A DNA stretch of 54,070 nt, from contig CAJTCR010000036.1 of the NCBI GenBank assembly GCA_910574915.1, forward strand, positions 1 to 54,070. Direction: 5' to 3'. Origin of the DNA: Eubacteriaceae bacterium. GTDB taxonomy: Bacteria; Bacillota; Clostridia; Lachnospirales; Lachnospiraceae. The position numbers and the translations under genes are program-made. How positions within the stretch are numbered: position 1 is the first letter of the stretch; each line of letters begins with the position of its first letter. Below are positions 1 to 9,954 of this stretch, one piece after another. Below the pieces are notes generated by a model. It was given only the letters and a program-made list of their open reading frames with translations. It made no database searches and was not told the DNA's origin.

Positions 1-92
1 TAAAGAAACTATCTTTTCACATGATTTTTTAGAGTTGTCTAAAAACGCTTTTATTGAAAAACGTAAAAAAAACCGACAGCAACTTTGTCAAT

Positions 93-263
93 TCAGCTAA
101 AGTTGGTGCGAATGGTGCTTTTCCCTGACCCGGATTTTCCAACTATCGCCGCAAATTCCCCCTGCTTTATTTCCAAATTGATATGGTCTACCGCTTTGAC
201 CTGATTTTCGCCGCTGCCGTAATATTTACATAGGTCTTTTGTCTGCAAGATCGCACTGCTCAT
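93..263 (-). pseudogene. Truncated ABC transporter ATP-binding protein (MacB/BceA type)
   Basis: The reading frame starts at an ATG (261-263) and gives a normal N-terminus of a MacB/LolD/BceA-type ATPase: a YYGSG segment, AVDHINLEI, then Walker A (GKSGSGKST). Directly after Walker A, near position 112, similarity stops and the frame runs into a TGA at 93-95, leaving 56 residues of an expected 220-250. The Q-loop, signature and Walker B motifs are absent, so it cannot be an active ATPase. Such ATPases normally sit with an FtsX-type permease beside a two-component system like the one at 402-2390, so this is probably the remnant of that system's transporter. The sequence left of the break is unrecognised; a deletion or an insertion lying mostly outside the window would explain it. 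Confidence 0.75.
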
Positions 264-342
264 AAATTTATTGTCCTTTCTTTTTGATCATCTCTCTATG
301 CTTCTATATACATGCTACCATATCATCCTTACGCCCCGCTTT

Positions 343-384
343 CAAAAAAATAAATAATGCTTACAGTTTTGTAAGCATTATTTA
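343..384 (-). terminator. Rho-independent terminator of the ABC-RR-HK operon
   Basis: A perfect 14-bp inverted repeat (351-364 and 371-384) with a 6-base loop. Read on the minus strand it is followed by a run of T residues (complement of the A run at 344-350). It lies just after the stop of the histidine kinase gene and separates that operon from the truncated ABC gene. Confidence 0.85.
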
Positions 385-401
385 CAGTATGCCGCGACCA
401 G

Positions 402-1673
402 TCAGCTGATCGGCAGCTGTACGATAAACCTGCTGCCTGCAGGTTTTTTATTTTTATCATATTTTGTATGCACGCTTATTACCCCGTGGTGGCTGCCCAC
501 AATCTTTCGTGCCAGATACAGTCCCACGCCAGAGCCGTTTTCCCTGCGTACCTGCATGCTGCCTCCGCGGTAAAACCGTTTGAATACCTTATGCCGCTCC
601 TGCTTTGGGATACCGATTCCCTGATCTATGATTTCTATGCGCACAAAACTATAAAACTGCTGCACTGCAATGCAGATTTCACTGCCCGCCGGACTGTATT
701 TGACCGCATTATCCAATATATTGATAAATACCTCACACATCCATTGTGCATCATGCCCAATCAACAGCTGCTCTATTTCCGGCGCATAATCAAATACCAG
801 CTCCTGCTGCTTATCAGAGGCTTTTGGATAAATCCTGTTTACCGCTTTCACGATAGTATCCAGGATCAGTCCCTGCCTGCATTTAATCTGGATCATGCCC
901 GCCTCCATCCGCGAAATCTGTATCAGAGAATCCAGAAGCGACTTTAGTCCCTCCAGCTCATTCCTGCACCTTAGATCAAATTCTTCCCTTTCATCCTCGC
1001 TTAAATCCTGCTGCGCCAATACAGAAAAACATGTATCCAGCGCTGCAACCGGCGTCTTCAGCTGATGCGAAATATCAGTGACAAGCCTTTTTGTCTCTTC
1101 TTTTTCCATATAAGACTGTTCACGCATCAGTGTTAAATAATCTGCCAGCATCACTAACTGATCATTGACACGCATCAGAGCATCCTCCAGCCCTTTCGCT
1201 GTATCTGGTACCTGCAGCATATCCCAGACAGGCTCATTATTTTCCCGAAAACTAATCAGACACCGCTCCAGCTCCATAAAATACCGCTCCTGTATTTTGT
1301 ACCAGCGTCTTTCCTGCATCCAGAAAAATCCTATCACCGCAATGATCAGACTCACAGAACACACCGCGGCTGCTGCACATTGCCTTACCAAGCTTATATA
1401 ATATCCGTTACGAAAATTCTTGTCATAACCATACTGCTCTAAGATCTCTGGCAGCTTTTCAGATTCCATCTGCCTGTCTCCGAAATTTTCAGTCCGTATC
1501 AGCCCTATGATCAGATCCAGCTTAGGCTGCTCATCAGACTCCGCAACCTGTTCTAATATAGCGATCTTGTCCCTGTAATTCCAGTAACAGCATAAGTCAA
1601 AACATACATTCACGGCTAAAATGATCCCGGACAATGCCGCAGTCCAGACTGCCATATATTTATATTTTTTCAT
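402..1673 (-). CDS. Two-component sensor histidine kinase
   Basis: A 423-residue membrane histidine kinase. Two hydrophobic segments (about residues 8-28 and 98-118) enclose a short extracytoplasmic loop of about 70 residues. The DHp domain carries the phospho-accepting His at about 203 in ISHQLKTP, and the HATPase domain shows an N box (INILDNAVKYS), G1 (DQGIGIP) and G2 (GSGVGLYLA). It should autophosphorylate and pass the phosphate to the response regulator encoded 30 bases upstream (1704-2390). The short sensor loop resembles kinases that work with ABC transporters in peptide-antibiotic responses, and both an intact exporter gene and a broken ABC ATPase gene are adjacent. The signal sensed cannot be told from sequence. 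Confidence 0.93.
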   Translation of the reverse strand: MKKYKYMAVWTAALSGIILAVNVCFDLCCYWNYRDKIAILEQVAESDEQPKLDLIIGLIRTENFGDRQMESEKLPEILEQYGYDKNFRNGYYISLVRQCAAAAVCSVSLIIAVIGFFWMQERRWYKIQERYFMELERCLISFRENNEPVWDMLQVPDTAKGLEDALMRVNDQLVMLADYLTLMREQSYMEKEETKRLVTDISHQLKTPVAALDTCFSVLAQQDLSEDEREEFDLRCRNELEGLKSLLDSLIQISRMEAGMIQIKCRQGLILDTIVKAVNRIYPKASDKQQELVFDYAPEIEQLLIGHDAQWMCEVFINILDNAVKYSPAGSEICIAVQQFYSFVRIEIIDQGIGIPKQERHKVFKRFYRGGSMQVRRENGSGVGLYLARKIVGSHHGVISVHTKYDKNKKPAGSRFIVQLPIS

Positions 1674-1703
1674 ACTGCATTTCTCTTTACCATGCTTTTA
1701 CAA

Positions 1704-2390
1704 TTACTTCACATCGACATCCCACACATAGCCAAGCCCGCGCACATTTTTTATATACACTGGCTTCGCAGGCTCTTTTTCTATTTTTTCCCGCAGCCTG
1801 CGGATATTCACTGCCAGCGTATTTTCATCTACAAACTCGCCTTCCATGTCAAATACATGCTCTAAAATCTGGCGCTTGGACAAAATCTGCTTTGGGTGGT
1901 TCAAAAACAATCCAAGCAGCCTCCACTCATTTTTAGACAGCGATACTTCCAGATCATCGATGCTCAGCTTCATTTCACCCTGATTAAAACGCAGCGCGCC
2001 GCTGTACAGTATGCCTGCTGCGCCCTCCTTTGCACTGCGCTTAAAAAATGCTTCGATTTTTAACAGCAGCACCGACAGGCTGAACGGCTTTGTAATATAA
2101 TCATCTGCCCCAGCCTCATAGCCCAGCACCTGATCCATCTCCTGATTTAATGCAGTCAGGCAGATAATATAAGCATCCAGGTGCCCCCTCAGCCATTCTA
2201 TAAAATCCAGCCCGCTGCCGTCCGGCAGGTTAATATCGCAGATCACCAGATCCGGCTTAAACTGCAGCAGCCTCTCTTTTGCTTCCTGCATTGTATAACA
2301 GGCACATGTCTGATGCCCCGCCTTATCAAGTGAAAAGGATATGCCGCGGTTTACGCTCTGTTCGTCTTCTAAAATGAATATTCTGCCCAT
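1704..2390 (-). CDS. OmpR-family response regulator
   Basis: A 228-residue regulator with an N-terminal receiver domain and a C-terminal winged-helix DNA-binding domain. The acidic pocket (LEDE near residue 7-10), the phosphorylation Asp at about 52 in ICDINLPDGSG and the conserved Lys in YITKPF are all visible. The C-terminal part ends with the OmpR-typical RGLGYVW stretch. It lies between the ABC exporter gene (36 bases upstream) and its partner kinase (30 bases downstream) and is surely co-transcribed with both. It likely controls this operon and perhaps the transporter whose remnant lies past the terminator. Confidence 0.95.
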   Translation of the reverse strand: MGRIFILEDEQSVNRGISFSLDKAGHQTCACYTMQEAKERLLQFKPDLVICDINLPDGSGLDFIEWLRGHLDAYIICLTALNQEMDQVLGYEAGADDYITKPFSLSVLLLKIEAFFKRSAKEGAAGILYSGALRFNQGEMKLSIDDLEVSLSKNEWRLLGLFLNHPKQILSKRQILEHVFDMEGEFVDENTLAVNIRRLREKIEKEPAKPVYIKNVRGLGYVWDVDVK

Positions 2391-2426
2391 AATTGTCCCC
2401 TGTTAATCAAAAATCAAGCTTTTCCC

Positions 2427-4190
2427 TTACCTCATATGATAAAGCCCCGCATAAACTCCGTTTTTCTGCAGCAGCTCTTCGTGCGTTCCCTGTTCCTCAA
2501 TCCCGTTTTCTGTCAGCACAAGTATGTTCTGCGCATTTCGGATCGTCGTAAGCCTGTGGGCGATAACAAATGTTGTCCTGTTCGCTGCCAGCTTTTCCAA
2601 CGACTCCTGCACGACCTTTTCACTTTCATTATCCAGCGCAGAAGTAGCTTCATCAAAAATCAGTATCGGTGGATTTTTCAAAAATACCCTTGCAATCGAA
2701 AGCCTCTGCTTCTGCCCTCCAGACAGCTTTATGCCACGCTGCCCGATATCAGTGTCATACCCCTGCGGCAGCTCCATAATAAACTCATGCGCATTTGCAT
2801 TTTTTGCCGCCTCAATCACTGCGTCTGCATCCGCTCCCGGCCTGCCGTAAGCAATGTTATCGTACACAGTTCCTGCAAACAGATAAACATCCTGCTGCAC
2901 AATCCCGATATTGTCACGCAGGCTTTTCAAATGCAGCCTGCGCACATCCTGTCCGTCTACAAGCACCCGTCCGGCAGATACCTCATAAAACCGTGGAATC
3001 AGGCTGCACAGCGTGCTTTTTCCAATGCCCGAAGGCCCGACCAGCGCCACATATTCTCCTGCCGGGACATATAAGTCAATATGCTCCAGCACAGTGCCGT
3101 TTTCTTTCGAATACTGGAACGATACATCCTCGAAAGAAATATTGCCCTGCACATTTTCCAGATTTACCGCATCCGGCGCATCCTCTATATCTGGCATAAT
3201 ATCCAGCATCTGGATAAAACGCTCATAGCCCGAATATCCGTTTTGAAACTGCTCTGTAAAATCGATCAATGTCTTGACCGGATCTGTAAATACATTGATA
3301 TACAGTAAAAACGTAACAAAATCCGTTACATTCACAATTCCGCGCGTAACCATCAGCCCGCCGCAAACAATTACCAGCACGTTGATCATTGCCGTAAATG
3401 CCGTCAGCCCGGAATGATACAGCCCCATATAATGATAGCTGTTTTTCTTAGCTGCCAAAAACCCGTCGTTTCCCATCTGAAACTTATGATTTTCCATATC
3501 TTCATTTGCAAACGATTTCACTGCGCGTATTCCCGAGAGATTATCCTCGATCTGGCTGTTAATCTCCGCTATTTTTTCCCGGTTCTTTTTAAATGCCAGC
3601 TTCATGCGCTTATTGCATACATACGCAAAAATAAGCATAAACGGCACCAGCGCAAACGCTGCCGTTACCAGATATGGATTTATCGAAAATAAAATAATAA
3701 ACGCTCCAATAATTTTTATCAGCGATATCGCCACATTTTCCGGCCCATGGTGCAGCAGCTCCGTAATGTCAAATAAGTCGCTCGTCACACGCGACATCAG
3801 TTGCCCGACCTTCTGCTCATCATAAAATGAAAAAGACATCTTCTGGTAATGGTCAAAAATCTGCGCCCGCATATCATACTCGATCTTTGCTCCCATCACA
3901 TGTCCATAGTTTGAAATATAATAATTACTGTACCACTGCACCAGCACAAGCGCCAGCATAAACAATCCCAGCTTTATGATCATCTCCTGCGCCCTGCCTG
4001 CCTCCATATCCACGATCGTGGATGTCACATACCGCACTACCAGCGGAATGACCAGTGCCGCCACGGCAGATACAAACGCAAAAAACATATCTGTCCAAAA
4101 CACTTTTAAATACGGCCTGTAATACCCGGCAAGACGGCGCAGGACGCTCCTTCTGGCTGGTGGTGCGGCTTTTTGATTATGCGTAATCAT
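2427..4190 (-). CDS. ABC exporter, fused permease and ATPase (MsbA/BmrA-like)
   Basis: A 587-residue half-transporter expected to work as a dimer, exporting lipids, drugs or peptides across the cytoplasmic membrane. The N-terminal 330 residues form a six-helix ABC transmembrane domain, including the usual SFYDEQKVGQLMSR coupling region. The ATPase half has Walker A (GPSGIGKST, about residue 385), the signature LSGGQKQR, Walker B ILIFDEATSALD and the switch His in AHRLTT. The start overlaps the stop of the 70-residue upstream gene by ATGA, implying translational coupling, and a response regulator/kinase pair follows, suggesting inducible export. Substrate unknown. Confidence 0.93.
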   Translation of the reverse strand: MITHNQKAAPPARRSVLRRLAGYYRPYLKVFWTDMFFAFVSAVAALVIPLVVRYVTSTIVDMEAGRAQEMIIKLGLFMLALVLVQWYSNYYISNYGHVMGAKIEYDMRAQIFDHYQKMSFSFYDEQKVGQLMSRVTSDLFDITELLHHGPENVAISLIKIIGAFIILFSINPYLVTAAFALVPFMLIFAYVCNKRMKLAFKKNREKIAEINSQIEDNLSGIRAVKSFANEDMENHKFQMGNDGFLAAKKNSYHYMGLYHSGLTAFTAMINVLVIVCGGLMVTRGIVNVTDFVTFLLYINVFTDPVKTLIDFTEQFQNGYSGYERFIQMLDIMPDIEDAPDAVNLENVQGNISFEDVSFQYSKENGTVLEHIDLYVPAGEYVALVGPSGIGKSTLCSLIPRFYEVSAGRVLVDGQDVRRLHLKSLRDNIGIVQQDVYLFAGTVYDNIAYGRPGADADAVIEAAKNANAHEFIMELPQGYDTDIGQRGIKLSGGQKQRLSIARVFLKNPPILIFDEATSALDNESEKVVQESLEKLAANRTTFVIAHRLTTIRNAQNILVLTENGIEEQGTHEELLQKNGVYAGLYHMR

Positions 4191-4399
4191 ATATAAAACA
4201 ATCCTTTCTTTGATCTATTGTTTTTTATAAAATACATATTTTCCAACAAATTTTTTTCCTTTTTTGTAGTTGATATTAATTCACTTAAAACCTGATGTAC
4301 TTTCTTAGAAGATAGAATCCTCTGGATAATGTCTAAAAGTTCTCTCTCATCATGCGCAATAATCGTATTCACATTTTCAATTATTTTCCTCACTTCCAT
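4187..4399 (-). CDS. Small hypothetical protein coupled to ABC exporter
   Basis: A 70-residue charged protein predicted to be mostly helical, with no signal peptide or membrane segment. I do not recognise a family. Its stop codon overlaps the ATG of the ABC exporter gene (ATGA), so it is probably the first gene of the exporter/two-component operon. The ribosome-binding site is weak, so the exact start is uncertain and it may be a regulatory leader peptide rather than a functional protein. Confidence 0.5.
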   Translation of the reverse strand: MEVRKIIENVNTIIAHDERELLDIIQRILSSKKVHQVLSELISTTKKEKNLLENMYFIKNNRSKKGLFYI

Positions 4400-4455
4400 T
4401 TAACATAGAATAACATGCTGATACTATATATTCAAGCATTCAATTCATATTGTCT

Positions 4456-5158
4456 TTAAATTTTCAATACTGAACAAGATGCAGCCTTTCCTTTGTCAGC
4501 CTTCCCATACGAAGCAGTGCAGGCAAATTTTGCCCAAACTGCTTCTTTCACCAGTTCGCCTTCTTGAAAGATATTTTCTTATATGTTTTCCTATTACATC
4601 CGCTGCTTTTCCCTGCATTCTAAAATTTTCCGGGAGCAGTTCATCCATATTATTCAAAAGAATTACATTCCAGTAGGAATATTCCAGCTCACATCACCGA
4701 CATCCGTACTGCCCATGCTCATCTGTCCGTTTCCATTCGATCATCCACTTTCGTTCCAGTCATCAGGGCGGCTCCTTTTGCAATATCGGTAACACGTGAT
4801 AACATCTGTTCCAAGCTTGCGGTTTTTTGTGCGCGCAAGGCATACAGAAGCTCCACTTCTGCCATGCTGGGGATCAGAAGATGCATGTGCGCTTTTGCCG
4901 GTGCACTAAAAAGCCGCTTTGACATTTGCAAGAGACTGGTTCCAGATTCCGCTCTACCAATATGGATGCCAGGTAAAAGCAAAATCGACACCCGAAAAGC
5001 AGCCTGTGCGGAGCATAAAGGCTTTTCCTGCACCGCTTTCTTCTGCAGGACAGCCGAAAAAAACAATCGTGCAGTTTCGTTCTCTTCGCATATGTCTTCA
5101 AAGCACATGCGGCTTCCAATGCACCTGCACCAAGCAGATTATGCCCACATCCATGATT
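4456..5158 (-). pseudogene. M20 peptidase (AbgB-like amidohydrolase) remnant
   Basis: Pieces of an M20-family amidohydrolase lie in changing frames. First comes the metal-binding stretch HGCGHNLLGAGALEAA followed by ALKTYA (5060-5158). Then, in another frame, come GRAESGTSL, ALRAQKTASLEQM, DIAKGAALMTGT and RMET (4719-4990), and finally GSTDVGDVSW and a C-terminal VKEAVWAKF segment ending at a TAA at 4456. The N-terminal third is missing and several internal blocks are deleted or frameshifted, so no active enzyme can be made. Its 5' edge is joined directly to the AraC-type gene, which reads into it for about 95 residues. Confidence 0.75.
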
Positions 5159-6022
5159 TCTTAAATAAAAACCAGCCTGAAGCATTCGTTGCGTGATAAT
5201 CAGCTCCTTGAAGGATTTTCCGGTATGTTTCTTAATGTAAGCACTCAGATAATTAGGATGGAATCCGAACAGCTCTGCAACTGAATTTAAAGTGACTGTC
5301 TGATAGTTCGATTCCATATACCGCAGAATCAGCAGGAGAATTTCACTGCTTTCACTGTCGGAAAAAACAGACTGCGGCTCTTTTTGATACATGCGCAGTA
5401 GCTGTGAAAACAGTATAATCATATAGGCATCCATAACTTCATCACTGCAGATTCTGGAATCATAATATTCACAGAGAAGCTGCTGTATGATGGAATGAAT
5501 GTCAATCTCAGGATGACTGTAAAAAATCAGATACTGCTGTTTATGCTGGCTTTCTAAGAGTGCCTCTACGAGAAAGCGTGAAACCAGCCCCTGTGTAGAA
5601 AGCCTGGAAAGAAAGCTCGCCGTGAAGTAATTTTTACGCATATCAATGGTAATAATAATATCCTGCTCTGAAAGCGGCAGGATTTCATGAACCGTATTGA
5701 AATCCAGAATGCAGACATCACCTTTGTGCAGCGTAATTTCCCTTCCATTGATAATCTGTGTCATTTTCCCTCTGTAAATATATTTTAATTCTATGACAGA
5801 ATGGATATGCTTTTCAATCGGCGTAAAACGGGATTCCTGATTGAGACAGATGTTGTGCTGGTTCATAATGGAATCAAATTTGAATATATATAACTCCTGG
5901 CCATCTGCTGCCGTTTTTTCAATTCGGCTGTAACGGCTGCTCAAGCGGTTTGGATGTGCACGGTGGTACCGTTCGCTCTGGGTCAGTTCCGTCAGTTTGC
6001 TTTCTAACTGTTTGAGATTCAT
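4874..6022 (-). CDS. AraC-family regulator, C-terminus replaced by peptidase debris
   Basis: Residues 1 to about 285 are a typical AraC-type regulator: an N-terminal cupin-like sensor with HIHSVIELKYIYRG and HKGDVCILDF, then the first helix-turn-helix (SVAELFGFHPNYLSAYIKKHTGKS). A normal protein would continue into a second helix-turn-helix and end near residue 325. Here, after QRMLQAGFYL (about 5160), the frame enters M20-peptidase sequence and then out-of-frame junk up to 382 residues. The loss of the second DNA-binding motif makes function doubtful. It is divergent from the PTS/glucosidase genes starting at 6216 and was presumably their activator. A deletion between this gene and a neighbouring peptidase gene is the simplest explanation. 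Confidence 0.7.
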   Translation of the reverse strand: MNLKQLESKLTELTQSERYHRAHPNRLSSRYSRIEKTAADGQELYIFKFDSIMNQHNICLNQESRFTPIEKHIHSVIELKYIYRGKMTQIINGREITLHKGDVCILDFNTVHEILPLSEQDIIITIDMRKNYFTASFLSRLSTQGLVSRFLVEALLESQHKQQYLIFYSHPEIDIHSIIQQLLCEYYDSRICSDEVMDAYMIILFSQLLRMYQKEPQSVFSDSESSEILLLILRYMESNYQTVTLNSVAELFGFHPNYLSAYIKKHTGKSFKELIITQRMLQAGFYLRNHGCGHNLLGAGALEAACALKTYAKRTKLHDCFFRLSCRRKRCRKSLYAPHRLLFGCRFCFYLASILVERNLEPVSCKCQSGFLVHRQKRTCIF

Positions 6023-6169
6023 ACGTCATCCTCCTTTACATTTTGTGCCATTATACTATCAGGGATTTGATGCGTCAATGAAACCGTCATAATAGATTAA
6101 GTTTGGTAAGTTAAGATATTTGGTTACAATATTGCGGGTATTGGCAAGTTTGAATATCATATAGGCATA

Positions 6170-6181
6170 TGAACCGGTTCG
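6170..6181. promoter_or_regulatory. cre-like palindrome upstream of PTS genes
   Basis: A perfect 10-bp palindrome GAACCGGTTC (6171-6180), preceded by T and followed by G, resembles a CcpA catabolite-response element. It sits about 20 bases before the ribosome-binding site of the IIA gene, in the AraC/PTS divergent region, where carbon-catabolite control of a sugar locus would be expected. The match to consensus is only partial. Confidence 0.35.
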
Positions 6182-6215
6182 AAAATAATAAATGAAATAC
6201 AAGGAGGAAGGTTTT

Positions 6216-6683
6216 ATGGCTGTGAACATATACTCACCAGCAGACGGAAAATATGTCCGCCTGGAAGATGTCCATGATTCAACATTCAGCAGCGGGGTAA
6301 TGGGGGCTTGTTTTGGTATCGAACCGGAAAAAGGAGTTGTTTATGCACCAGCAGACGGTAAAATCTCAATGGTATTCCCAACAGGCCATGCCATTGGATT
6401 TACAACTGATAACGGCCTGGAAATTCTGGTTCATATTGGAATCAATACGGTTGAATTGGATGGGAAAGGCTTTCAGGTTTTAAAAAAGGAAGATGACAAA
6501 GTAAAAGCTCACGAAGCAGTGATACAGTTCGACATGGACGCAATCAAAACCGCAGGATATGAAACAACCGTAATAACGGTTTTCACGAACGGCGACGATT
6601 ATGAAATCACACATCAAATGGCTGCTGATGTAACGCGAAACTCGGTTACCGCAAAAGCAGAAAACACATCGCCGGCGGTATGA
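6216..6683 (+). CDS. PTS glucose/beta-glucoside-type EIIA
   Basis: A 155-residue stand-alone EIIA of the glucose superfamily, which accepts phosphate from HPr and passes it to an EIIB domain. The two family histidines are present: H58 in FPTGHAIGF and the phosphorylated H73 in EILVHIGINTVELDG. The start is placed at 6216 because a strong AAGGAGG (6201-6207) stands at the right distance. A more upstream ATG at 6192 would translate through that site. The stop overlaps the next gene by ATGA. Family and gene order point to aryl-beta-glucoside or related disaccharide uptake. Confidence 0.88.
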   Translation: MAVNIYSPADGKYVRLEDVHDSTFSSGVMGACFGIEPEKGVVYAPADGKISMVFPTGHAIGFTTDNGLEILVHIGINTVELDGKGFQVLKKEDDKVKAHEAVIQFDMDAIKTAGYETTVITVFTNGDDYEITHQMAADVTRNSVTAKAENTSPAV

Positions 6684-7657
6684 TTAAAGGCATCATTTCA
6701 CTGATTACCACATTTGGTGTTTCAGATAAATCGGACATTATCACTGTTTTAAATGCAGTCGGAGATGCTCCATTCTACTTTATGCCGTTTATCATCGGCT
6801 ATGCAGCTGCCAAGCGTTTTAAAATTAAGGAAATATTCAGCATCATGATTGCAGGCATACTGATGTACTCAACTTTCCTATCACCTGCAGAGGGAATCAC
6901 AGGTTACCAGTTTGGTCCAATCTCTATTCCCGCTTATAATTACAAAGGCTCCATCTTCCCTGTAATCTTGTCGGTATGGATATTCTCAATCGTATTCCAT
7001 TTTATCGATAAGCATATGCCTAAAAACCTGCGGATTGTTTTTTCCGGCGCATTTTCATTTTTGATTACCGCGCCGCTCTTCCTTGGATTTGCAGCTCCTT
7101 TGGGCAACTGGGCTGCCATCGGGATGACAAGTACATTTTCATGGCTGTTTGCAAATACAGGACCTTTGGCTGGTGCACTGTTCTGTGGAATCATTCCTTT
7201 TACAATCATTTTCGGCATCAAAGGATGGTCTGCAATTGAACTTCAAAACCTGGCAACCCTTGGACATGATTTCATGCTTCCAAATTTCTTTTACTCAAAC
7301 CTGACGGTTTCTGGTGCTGTACTTGCTTATGCGTTAAAAATGAAACCAGGCGAACAGAAATCGGCTGCTGTTTCAACTGGGCTTGTATGTATTTTAGGCA
7401 TTACAGAACCAGCTTTATATGGTATCGCCCTGCCTGAAAAGAAGCCTCTGTATGCCGCTATGGCTGGCGGCGCGATTGCCGGTGCAGCCGCAATATTGTT
7501 GGGTGTTGTCACCTATTCGTTTTCCATGCCTGGCATTACAAGCATCGCCACTTATATGGATGAAGGAAACAACTTTCTAAAGCTGCTGGTTGTCATGGTT
7601 ATTGCATGGATTTCCGGGTTTGCTATTTCATTTGTATTAAACAAGAAACAACAATAG
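6680..7657 (+). CDS. PTS EIIC (beta-glucoside type), N-terminally short, no EIIB
   Basis: A 325-residue membrane protein matching the EIIC domain of BglP-type permeases, with about 9 hydrophobic segments and the substrate-binding GITEPALYG motif. BglP-type proteins carry EIIB (about 85 residues) and a first EIIC membrane helix before the MIKGII position at which this protein begins. Both are missing here, and no EIIB is found elsewhere in the window. Either a deletion fused the IIA gene directly to the middle of a IIBC gene, or EIIB is supplied from another locus. Because the surrounding genes are broken, a deletion seems more likely. Overlaps IIA by 4 bases. Confidence 0.75.
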   Translation: MIKGIISLITTFGVSDKSDIITVLNAVGDAPFYFMPFIIGYAAAKRFKIKEIFSIMIAGILMYSTFLSPAEGITGYQFGPISIPAYNYKGSIFPVILSVWIFSIVFHFIDKHMPKNLRIVFSGAFSFLITAPLFLGFAAPLGNWAAIGMTSTFSWLFANTGPLAGALFCGIIPFTIIFGIKGWSAIELQNLATLGHDFMLPNFFYSNLTVSGAVLAYALKMKPGEQKSAAVSTGLVCILGITEPALYGIALPEKKPLYAAMAGGAIAGAAAILLGVVTYSFSMPGITSIATYMDEGNNFLKLLVVMVIAWISGFAISFVLNKKQQ

Positions 7658-7662
7658 ATTAG

Positions 7663-9292
<1,630 letters not shown>

Positions 9293-9538
9293 CCAAAATA
9301 TACCTTTACGTCCGGCAGTAAGACCATTCATCAGAACTGCCTGCCATATTTTGCACAATCTCTTACCCAGGCTGTTTTGTTTTATCCTTTCCACCACCTT
9401 AAAAATATTATTAGTTGCTCTCCAGAAATCCTTGTGGTAATTTAGTGTCAAGCTGCTGAAATCTGCTAGGTAAATCAAAAAATCTGCTTATCCCACACGC
9501 ATTTTACAATTTCAGCATTTAAAAATATTAGGGCTAAA
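9293..9538. other. Gene-free stretch after gltA fragment
   Basis: No supported gene. A 64-residue minus-strand open frame overlaps this stretch, but it has no ribosome-binding site, no recognisable family and partly overlaps the gltA fragment in another frame. It is probably decayed sequence. Confidence 0.4.
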
Positions 9539-9674
9539 AATCAGCATAAGACCTTAATTTTACGACATTCCGCTGATTCTAACCTCACATATTATTGAAA
9601 AAAAGAGCATTTTTCAATAATCATACATTCCGAAAATTCTCAAACGTCTTATACAAATCCAACTGTCCCCACCC
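9539..9674 (-). repeat. Copy A of the S8 protease 3' end plus terminator
   Basis: Reading on the minus strand, 9625-9674 encodes the last residues of the S8 protease found at 17677 (WGQLDLYKTFENFRN). It is followed by a hairpin (ATTATTGAAAAA at about 9591 and its inverse) and a second AATCAGC...GCTGATT hairpin at 9539-9578. The same arrangement follows the intact protease gene (17594-17720) and recurs at 13975-14105. The rest of the protease is absent here, so this is a duplicated gene tail, not a gene. Confidence 0.75.
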
Positions 9675-9815
9675 CGATTGAGTCAAGTTAATGTCACAAA
9701 AAATTTTAAGTTTTTTTCGGCGAAAATCGCTGCAGGGCGCATAACTTCGTTGGGGTTGAGGTAAATTAATGCTAAATCGGCGAAAAATTGGTGGTAAATT
9801 AATGTCACAAACAGT
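9675..9815. mobile_element. IS-end-like repeat, copy A
   Basis: About 140 bases nearly identical to 14106-14248. It contains three related short repeats (GTTAATGTCACAAA, AAATTAATGCTAAAT, AAATTAATGTCACAAA) in the same orientation. Several related repeats near an end are a habit of IS21-type elements, so this may be the terminus of a lost IS. No transposase gene is present. Confidence 0.45.
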
Positions 9816-9954
9816 TGTTCCTCTATTTCATATGCAACTTATACTTTTCCCATCTGCACGAAAAAAATATATTTGATTTCAATTAATCAACAGAATATAT
9901 CAACTTTTAATCAATATATCAACTATTTAAATTCTTTATAATTGATATATTATT

